In this document: positions 15,242 to 21,039 of the stretch, one piece after another | Layout: each line of letters starts with the position of its first letter | Position numbering within the stretch: position 1 is the stretch's first letter | DNA from: Streptomyces sp. CHD11 | GTDB lineage: Bacteria > Actinomycetota > Actinomycetes > Streptomycetales > Streptomycetaceae | Direction of reading: 5' to 3' | Assembly: GCF_018638295.1 (NCBI RefSeq) | Contig: NZ_JABTTS010000036.1 | Location: forward strand, 1 to 57,156 | Length of the DNA: 57,156 nt | The notes under the pieces: generated by a model | What the model saw: the letters and a program-made list of their open reading frames with translations, nothing else | What the model was told of the DNA's origin: nothing | Database searches by the model: none | Made by a program: the position numbers and the translations under genes

Positions 15242-16081
15242 GTGCCGTACTCGGAATCACGCCCATATTCATCCGCACCTGACCTGAGCAGCGCCGAACA
15301 AGGAATCACCTTCCGCACCGGGACGGAACTCCCCCGGGCTCCACTGAACAGAAACGAAACGGGTCAGACCTTTCCGTCCATTGTCCTCACCACTCCGGAG
15401 GGTTCCACTGTCGCGGTCACATCTGACGCCGACGGGAACTTGGCCGTGTGGACAGGACAGAAGGTGGGTGCGGCATGGCACTGGGTACGGGAACACCGAC
15501 CGCAGGTCACGACCGGGATCAAGACGTTCGCCAGCGGCGTCATCGCTATAAGCCTGGCACTCAAAGCAGCCTCAAAGGGTGAGGAAAGTACGTCGACCCA
15601 GTGGGCAAAAGCCGCTGGCGAAATTCTGATGTCGGCGACACAGTTCTCCGACGTCGCACATTACACCCATTCTGCCTTCACGAACTGGAGGGCGGATCCG
15701 AGAGACTCGGCATACGACCTTTCCAAAGCCGTCGTGCAAGGCATCGCCGCAGCCGTGGGAATCTCGAACACGCTGGTCCCGATCTTCAAAGCAAGTGCGG
15801 AATCAGTCTGGGGCACGGCCAACGCGATCGCGGCCACCGCGGCTCTGTACGCGACCGGCCCAGCGGCCACGGAGAAGATAGCGGCCAGGAGGGTGGAGGA
15901 TTTGGGGCGATCACACCATGGCGACCTCGAGCTTCGTCCGTTGTCACCCATACAGCCGAGCGCCGTCGAACAGGGCGTACTAGCGGGCCGTGGCGACGCC
16001 GCCGCAAGCTCCACAGCCGTTCCGTGGCCCGCCACGGCCCGGGCCGGCACCCAGCCCACGAGAAGAGCACCGGGACCATGA
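15242..16081 (+). CDS. Unrecognised protein with hydrophobic helices, inside the Gly-tail cluster
   Basis: 279 aa from GTG 15242, with GGAAGGA upstream. I do not recognise it. The polar N-terminus (1-45) is followed by a small beta-rich block (FPSIVLTTPEGSTVAVTSD), a hydrophobic helix (about 92-110) and a larger hydrophobic region (about 160-207). The tail is polar with basic residues (TRRAPGP) but has no Gly run. Base composition is visibly richer in A/T than the flanks. No clear copy of the promoter motif precedes it; a weak GAACC-N18-CGTCC lies at 15125-15152. It could be a membrane-acting effector or a partner of the neighbours, without direct evidence. Confidence 0.6.
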   Translation: MPYSESRPYSSAPDLSSAEQGITFRTGTELPRAPLNRNETGQTFPSIVLTTPEGSTVAVTSDADGNLAVWTGQKVGAAWHWVREHRPQVTTGIKTFASGVIAISLALKAASKGEESTSTQWAKAAGEILMSATQFSDVAHYTHSAFTNWRADPRDSAYDLSKAVVQGIAAAVGISNTLVPIFKASAESVWGTANAIAATAALYATGPAATEKIAARRVEDLGRSHHGDLELRPLSPIQPSAVEQGVLAGRGDAAASSTAVPWPATARAGTQPTRRAPGP

Positions 16082-16129
16082 GCCGAAGTTCCGGGCACCA
16101 TGGCGCAGGCACGACCGCGGCCGCGGACT

Positions 16130-16156
16130 GAACCGGTCACACCGCTCCGCACGTTG
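16130..16156 (+). promoter_or_regulatory. ECF-type promoter motif for Gly-tail 2
   Basis: ACT-GAACC (GAACC 16130-16134), 17 nt, CGTTG (16152-16156). It lies 40 nt before GTG 16196, almost the same geometry as the 14314 copy before Gly-tail 1. Confidence 0.68.
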
Positions 16157-16195
16157 TCCCCTGAGTCATCAGCTCCGAGGCGAGAGGAACGACCA

Positions 16196-16777
16196 GTGGG
16201 CAACTCTGGGAAGAGACCGCAAAAACCCACAGACCTGCGGCGCGAAGTCCTGCGGCGCCAAGCCCTGCAGCACGCAAGCGCGCAGTTCACAGCCTCCCCG
16301 CAGCACCCGGCCCAGCAGCAGGACCCCCGGATGTCCGAAGGCCATCAGCCCGTCACAGCGGCCGCCCCCTACCAGCCCACGATCCCGGCCCACGTACCTC
16401 AGCAACCGGCGCATCCCGGGCTGTACCAGCCGGGTGGCTCCGCTCCGGAGACGATGCAGCCCTACGGTGCTGCCGGCTCCCCGGGCCAGTACGCCCAGAA
16501 CCAGCCCCAGTTCGATGCCTGGAACACGCTGCCGTACATGCAGCAGGGGCAGCAGGGTGCCCCGCAGCCGACAGGCCCGCAGTACGCACCTCACCCGCAG
16601 TACCAGGCGAGCGACCTCCTGCCGCACACAGCCGGTACTCCGGGCCCCTCGGGCCGGAACACCCAGGGTGGGAATCCCGGAGTCTGGGCAACGTGGGAGC
16701 GCCACCAGCAGGGGCAACTGAACCAGCAACAGCGCAGGGGTCCCGGCGGTGGCGCCGGGGGCGGCGGCGGCAGGTGA
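16196..16777 (+). CDS. Unrecognised Gln/Pro-rich protein with RRG-Gly-Arg C-terminal tail (Gly-tail 2)
   Basis: 193 aa from GTG 16196. A GAGAGGAAC ribosome site matches that of Gly-tail 1, and the frame is open further upstream to 16100 without such a site. The N-terminus is basic (GKRPQKPTDLRREVLRRQAL). The middle is Gln/Pro/Tyr/Gly-rich and probably disordered, with an aromatic patch (FDAWNTLPYM). The end (WATWERHQQGQLNQQQ, then RRGPGGGAGGGGGR) carries the shared tail. There is no signal peptide or membrane helix. Function unknown. Confidence 0.7.
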   Translation: MGNSGKRPQKPTDLRREVLRRQALQHASAQFTASPQHPAQQQDPRMSEGHQPVTAAAPYQPTIPAHVPQQPAHPGLYQPGGSAPETMQPYGAAGSPGQYAQNQPQFDAWNTLPYMQQGQQGAPQPTGPQYAPHPQYQASDLLPHTAGTPGPSGRNTQGGNPGVWATWERHQQGQLNQQQRRGPGGGAGGGGGR

Positions 16778-16804
16778 ACCGTCCGGCGTGGACATCGATG
16801 ATCT

Positions 16805-16831
16805 GAACTCCGCGTGGCACGCCACGCGACG
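16805..16831 (+). promoter_or_regulatory. Degenerate copy of the ECF-type motif before Gly-tail 3
   Basis: CT-GAACT (16805-16809), 17 nt, CGACG (16827-16831). It has two mismatches to GAACC/CGTTG but correct spacing, and lies 39 nt before ATG 16870, the same geometry as the two other Gly-tail genes. Confidence 0.35.
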
Positions 16832-16869
16832 GCACGGCACCCCTCACCTACAACCTGAAGGGTCCAACC

Positions 16870-17544
16870 ATGTCATCCCCATCACGCTATGAGCGGTCCG
16901 TGGACCGCGAAGCCCCAGCATCCGCCATCCCGGCGTTCGTGGCACCGCCCGGTATGTCACGACCGACGTCGTCCTCATCGGCCTCGACTCTTGTCGGGTC
17001 GGACAGCACGTCACTTCATTCGGACAGGACCCTGGTGAACCCGGTTGCCGGAGCGCACGTGGCGCGGGAGTCAGCCCCTGGCCCCTCCTCCCCGAGCGCG
17101 TCGGAGTACGGCACCACGCTCCGCCCGCCTCCAGGCCGCCATCAGGACCCGGCAGGCCGCGACAGGTATGGGTTCATCAGCACACCCGCGCAACCGGCGG
17201 ATTCGCCCGATGCGAGCCACGCAGAGCCGCCGCCCGGGTTCTTGCGTGTCACTCAGACCACAACCGTGACCGTGGAGAATCGTCTCCAGCGCCAACGCGG
17301 CCGGGATCCGCTCCGGCCTGCCGATGGTGAGTCGCGCACAGGCCCGGGAGCCGATCGCTCGACAGTCGGTACCGACCGGAGCGCACGGGCCGCCGCCCTG
17401 CAACCCGCGGCCCTTTCCTCCACGCCTTCGCTCCGGCGCCAGACCGGCAGCAGCGACCTCCGAGGCCACGACGGCCGTCCGGCGCCTTCAGCGTCGCAGC
17501 CCTCTCGCCGGGGCCGGGGTGGCGGAGGCGGCGGAGGCAGGTGA
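16870..17544 (+). CDS. Unrecognised Ser/Pro-rich protein with RRG-Gly-Arg C-terminal tail (Gly-tail 3)
   Basis: 224 aa from ATG 16870, with GAAGGG upstream. The protein is mostly Ser/Pro/Arg-rich and disordered, with a short ordered-looking block (GFLRVTQTTTVTVENRL, about 124-140). It ends PSRRGRGGGGGGGR, the longest of the three shared tails. There is no signal peptide or membrane segment. A strong hairpin at 17723-17756 closes the unit. Function unknown; it is grouped with the other tail proteins by C-terminus, order and promoter geometry. Confidence 0.68.
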   Translation: MSSPSRYERSVDREAPASAIPAFVAPPGMSRPTSSSSASTLVGSDSTSLHSDRTLVNPVAGAHVARESAPGPSSPSASEYGTTLRPPPGRHQDPAGRDRYGFISTPAQPADSPDASHAEPPPGFLRVTQTTTVTVENRLQRQRGRDPLRPADGESRTGPGADRSTVGTDRSARAAALQPAALSSTPSLRRQTGSSDLRGHDGRPAPSASQPSRRGRGGGGGGGR

Positions 17545-17722
17545 ACTGTCGTGCAGGGGCATCTCTCATGGGTGCGTGCGCGCCGTGGGAGCGCCGTGCC
17601 GGCCCTCACGGAGAGGCACTGTCCCTGCGCGGACGCACCCCTCGCCGTCGATGTCGATCCTGGTCATCGCCGGTGTGACAGACCACTCCGGTGATCCGGG
17701 ATCAATGCTCTGACAGCGTGTT

Positions 17723-17756
17723 GCTTCAGGGGACGGTGGCCGCCGTCCCCTGAAGC
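17723..17756 (+). terminator. Strong bidirectional terminator hairpin
   Basis: GCTTCAGGGGACGG (17723-17736) and its exact complement CCGTCCCCTGAAGC (17743-17756) form a perfect 14-bp stem with a 6-nt loop. It lies between the convergent Gly-tail 3 gene (ends 17544) and the minus-strand gene ending at 17827. The rest of the 282-nt gap holds nothing I can support. Confidence 0.8.
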
Positions 17757-17826
17757 ACGTGTCCCCCGCTCAGCTGTGTCCGCGCCGGGGACACCGTCAC
17801 AGTGGACGCGGCGGGCCGACTCGACG

Positions 17827-19068
17827 TCACCGTGACCGGCCCTTTTTCGCCTCCGGCTGTCGGCCGGACGCGGGGGAAAGGGCGCCGGTCGAGACGACGT
17901 CCGGCGTCGAAGGCGGGGATCCGCCGGAGCGCGTGGCGGTATGGTGCACGCTCTGCCGCCCCTCATGGCTGAGCAAGTCCGGTGGCGGAGTCAGCGGGCT
18001 TACCGGGCGCGCGTCACTCCGCGACGCCGCGTGGATCTCCGAGCTCCCCGTTCCTGAGTCGCCCGGCCCCGTCCGGTCCGCCTGCCCCGTCGTGCGCCGT
18101 TCCGGCGTCAACGCCGGCCAGGCCCCGACCGATGGCGTCGCCGGTGATGACCACAGGTCCGTCTCCCCACGTCCTGATCCGGGGGCCGACACGGACACCG
18201 GGTTCGACTCCCCCGACGGCCCCGCTGCGGACCGGTCCGATGCGGAGGTGTCCGGCTCCCTGCCGCTCACCCGCGCTCGCCCCGGGCCCGACGGAACCGG
18301 CGGTGCCGGCGTCACTGCGCCCTCCCTCCGCTGTCTCTCCGACTGCTCTGCCGCAGCGAGCCGCCGGCCGTCGGCGAACTCGTCCCCGCCGACCGTACTG
18401 GTCCTGGGAGTCGACGACGGCGACTCGGTCGCGGTCGGGCGTTCACGCTGGGACGGGCGGGTGAAGCGGTCGCCCGGTGTCGGTGCGTGCCGCCGGTCCG
18501 TCTCCGGCTCCTTCGCACGCTGGGCTCGGCGCACGTACCCGGCGGCGTGCGGCATGCTTCCGAGCCGCTGTTCCCATTTCCTGGAGGAGACCAGCTTCAG
18601 CAGCGCATCGTCGAAGGCCTTGCGCTCGGTGGCGGGCAAGGCCTGGATCCGGCTGTTCAGCCACCTCAGCTTCGGGAAATCCGGGCCGGGGCCGGACACG
18701 GGCTGCCGAAGCGCCTGCGGCGCCGGCCGGCTCCCGTCCGGAGCGGGCCGGGCCTGCGCCGGAGCGACCCCGGGGAGCCCCGCGCCTGCCTGGCCGTACC
18801 CTCCCTGGCCGTACGACTCTCCCCCGTAGCCGCCGTCGAAGCCCTGGCGAGACGGGCCGTACTCGTTCGCGGACTCTCCGGTGAATCTGCGCAGGAGATC
18901 TCGCAGGGCCCGTCGCAGGCTTCCTGCGGTGTCCGCTCGCTGCGCCCTGCGGGCGTACTCGCGGTTCTGGGCCCACTCGGTCCGCAGGAGCTCCCGGGCC
19001 AGGTCGGCCGGCTCCATGCGTTTGGCCAGCCGGTTTCCGCGCCGGGGGGCGGGTTGACTGTCGGCCAT
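17827..19068 (-). CDS. Unrecognised two-domain helical protein with long disordered tail
   Basis: 413 aa from ATG 19068, with GGAGAGAGG upstream. Residues about 14-55 are a basic amphipathic helical block (KRMEPADLARELLRTEWAQN, RALRDLLRRF). A Gly/Tyr/Gln linker follows. Residues about 118-185 form a second helical block (DFPKLRWLNSRIQALPATER, KWEQRLGSMPHAAGYVRRAQ). The remaining 220 residues are Ser/Pro/Thr/Arg-rich, ending EAKKGRSR. It has no signal peptide or membrane helix. It is driven by an exact copy of the GAACC/CGTTG promoter, so it belongs with the T4SS-like system. A cytoplasmic adaptor or a translocated protein are both possible. Confidence 0.7.
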   Translation of the reverse strand: MADSQPAPRRGNRLAKRMEPADLARELLRTEWAQNREYARRAQRADTAGSLRRALRDLLRRFTGESANEYGPSRQGFDGGYGGESYGQGGYGQAGAGLPGVAPAQARPAPDGSRPAPQALRQPVSGPGPDFPKLRWLNSRIQALPATERKAFDDALLKLVSSRKWEQRLGSMPHAAGYVRRAQRAKEPETDRRHAPTPGDRFTRPSQRERPTATESPSSTPRTSTVGGDEFADGRRLAAAEQSERQRREGAVTPAPPVPSGPGRARVSGREPDTSASDRSAAGPSGESNPVSVSAPGSGRGETDLWSSPATPSVGAWPALTPERRTTGQADRTGPGDSGTGSSEIHAASRSDARPVSPLTPPPDLLSHEGRQSVHHTATRSGGSPPSTPDVVSTGALSPASGRQPEAKKGRSR

Positions 19069-19134
19069 GCTCGCCCTCTCTCCTCGGTTCGCTCGCGGGC
19101 CCGACCTGTCGTATCGAGTCCGCCCGAGTAGACG

Positions 19135-19161
19135 CAACGGGCAGCCGCCGCACGGCGGTTC
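19135..19161 (-). promoter_or_regulatory. ECF-type promoter motif for the helical orphan gene
   Basis: On the minus strand: TT-GAACC (GAACC 19161-19157), 17 nt, CGTTG (19139-19135). It lies about 67 nt before ATG 19068. The block CGCAACGGGC followed by GGTTCAA is nearly identical to that at 1706-1735. Confidence 0.68.
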
Positions 19162-19224
19162 AACGCGGCGGGCCGGAGCACCCACCCCGCCGTACCGTTG
19201 CGCTGTCCCGGGGGCGCGCCGGGT

Positions 19225-19250
19225 GAACCGTCCGCCGTCCCCATCCGTCG
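19225..19250 (+). promoter_or_regulatory. Variant ECF-type motif before the thaumatin-GH128 gene
   Basis: GT-GAACC (GAACC 19225-19229), 16 nt, CGTCG (19246-19250). One mismatch to the consensus; it points at ATG 19317. Confidence 0.4.
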
Positions 19251-19316
19251 TGCCTGCGCGAGCGTCCTCCGGGCGCCGCGTCCACACCCCGCGAGCCCGA
19301 TGGAGAGGCACGATTC

Positions 19317-20936
19317 ATGCGCAGACGCACCTCATTACTCCTGGCGTTGCTGCTGGTCATCGTGGGGGTGACCGGGACCGCCCTGCTGATGGAGGACCAG
19401 CGGTCCGACAACGTGCGCCTTCAGGGGACGCCGGCCGCCGATGCCGGGGCCGCCGAGCACACCGTCACCCTGCGGAACGAGACGGACAGCCGCATCTGGG
19501 TCGGCAGTTCGGTCAACGCGGACGGATCGGCCGAGCTGACCGGGCTGCCGGTGCTGGACCCGGGTCAGTCCGCCACCGTCACCATTCCCGAGCGTTCGGG
19601 CGCCGGGCACTGGCGGGGCAAGTTCTTCGCCCGGCAGGGCTGCACCGGCGAGGAGGGCAGCACATTCCACTGCGAGGTCGCAGACTGCGGACCGTACGCC
19701 GACCGGTGTGTGACCGGTGAGCAGCCGACCGGTCTGGCCGAGTTCAACTTCGATCCGGCGGACGGGAACGCGCCCTGGTACAACGTCAGCTACGTCAACG
19801 CCGTGTCGGAGCCGATCACCATCACACCGGACGGCATGACACCGCCGGAGACGGGTGAGTGCGCGGCGGCGGGCTGTGCCGTGGACCTGATGGCCGACTG
19901 CCCGGCCGACAACCTCGTCACGGACCCGGAAACGGGCCGCCCCCTGGTGTGCGTCAATCCGGACCGGGACGCGAAGACCGCGTACAGCGACGCGATCAAC
20001 CAGAAGTGCACCACCGCGTACGCCTGGTCCAGGCAGGACCACGAACCGGGGAACCGGACCGTGTACCAGTGCGCCGAGTGTGCCGGTCTGACCGTCACCT
20101 TCCACGGAGCCGGTGACGGCTCTGCGAAGGAGCGTCTGGCACCCACACAGCAGTTCCCGCGCCAGGACCCGGCGCAGGAGCGGACCGCCCCGGAGCAGAC
20201 CACCCCGGCCTCCACCCGCAAGGGCATCAGTCTCAACCCCGTGGACGGCGCCGGCCAGGCGCTGGCCGACTCCGGCGCGTCCTGGTACTACAACTGGGAC
20301 TCGACGACCGAGGGTGTCACCAAGCCGGACGGGGTCGACTACGTGCCGATGATCTGGGGCCCCGGCTCCGTCACCGACGCCAGGCTCGGCCAGGCGGCCG
20401 CTCAGGGCACGGAGCTGCTCGGCTTCAACGAGCCCGACCATCCGGAGCAGGCCGATATGACGCCTGAGCAGGCCCTCGACCTGTGGCCCCGGCTGGAGGC
20501 GACCGGCCTGCGTCTGGGCGCTCCCGCGGTGGCCAGTGGCGGGGACGTCGCCGGAGGCTGGCTGGACCGGTTCATGCGCGGTGCGGACGAGCGCGGTCTG
20601 CGCGTCGACTTCATTCCCCTGCACTGGTACGGCGCGGACTTCGGCCCGGACGCCTCCGAGCAGCTGCGCGGCTACCTCCAGGCCGTCCACGACCGCTACG
20701 GCAAGCCGGTCTGGCTGACCGAGTACGCACTGATCGACTTCTCGCAGAACCCTCCTCGCTTCCCGAGCGAGCAGGAGCAGACCGCGTTCATCGAGTCGTC
20801 GACGACGATGCTGAACGGTCTGGACTTCGTGGAGCGCTATGCCTGGTTCACCCTGTCCACCTCGACCCACCCGGTCGGTCTCTACGACGGGCCGGCCGCC
20901 AACGCGAGCGGACGCGTCTACCGCGACGCGAGCTGA
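19317..20936 (+). CDS. Secreted thaumatin-like domain fused to a GH128 (Asl1-like) glucanase
   Basis: 539 aa from ATG 19317, preceded by GGAGAGGCACG. An N-terminal signal or anchor (about 4-24) precedes a thaumatin-like domain (about 45-265): it has many Cys, and segments such as DSRIWVGSS, GHWRGKFFARQGC and TGLAEFNFD followed by YNVSYVNA. A short linker leads to a GH128/Asl1-like barrel (about 285-539) beginning GISLNPV. The likely acid/base is E372 in GFNEPDH and the nucleophile E469 in WLTEYAL, both typical of GH128. GH128 enzymes cut beta-1,3-glucans, and thaumatin folds often bind them, so the protein may attack fungal walls. It carries a variant of the T4SS-locus promoter motif. Confidence 0.88.
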   Translation: MRRRTSLLLALLLVIVGVTGTALLMEDQRSDNVRLQGTPAADAGAAEHTVTLRNETDSRIWVGSSVNADGSAELTGLPVLDPGQSATVTIPERSGAGHWRGKFFARQGCTGEEGSTFHCEVADCGPYADRCVTGEQPTGLAEFNFDPADGNAPWYNVSYVNAVSEPITITPDGMTPPETGECAAAGCAVDLMADCPADNLVTDPETGRPLVCVNPDRDAKTAYSDAINQKCTTAYAWSRQDHEPGNRTVYQCAECAGLTVTFHGAGDGSAKERLAPTQQFPRQDPAQERTAPEQTTPASTRKGISLNPVDGAGQALADSGASWYYNWDSTTEGVTKPDGVDYVPMIWGPGSVTDARLGQAAAQGTELLGFNEPDHPEQADMTPEQALDLWPRLEATGLRLGAPAVASGGDVAGGWLDRFMRGADERGLRVDFIPLHWYGADFGPDASEQLRGYLQAVHDRYGKPVWLTEYALIDFSQNPPRFPSEQEQTAFIESSTTMLNGLDFVERYAWFTLSTSTHPVGLYDGPAANASGRVYRDAS

Positions 20937-20942
20937 CTCGCC

Positions 20943-20975
20943 GGGCCGGAGTTGAACGATCCTCATCTCCGGCCC
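20943..20975. terminator. Terminator hairpin 1 after the glucanase gene
   Basis: GGGCCGGAG (20943-20951) pairs with CTCCGGCCC (20967-20975): a 9-bp perfect stem and 15-nt loop, starting 7 nt after the stop. Confidence 0.7.
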
Positions 20976-20982
20976 GTTGTAC

Positions 20983-21025
20983 GGGTGCCCGGCGGCCGTC
21001 CGCCCCGCGCGGTGGCCGGGCACCC
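20983..21025. terminator. Terminator hairpin 2 between convergent genes
   Basis: GGGTGCCCGGC (20983-20993) pairs with GCCGGGCACCC (21015-21025): an 11-bp perfect stem. With hairpin 1 it separates the plus-strand glucanase from the minus-strand SARP-type regulator gene ending at 21040. Confidence 0.7.
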
Positions 21026-21039
21026 GCCGAGGAAGGGAG

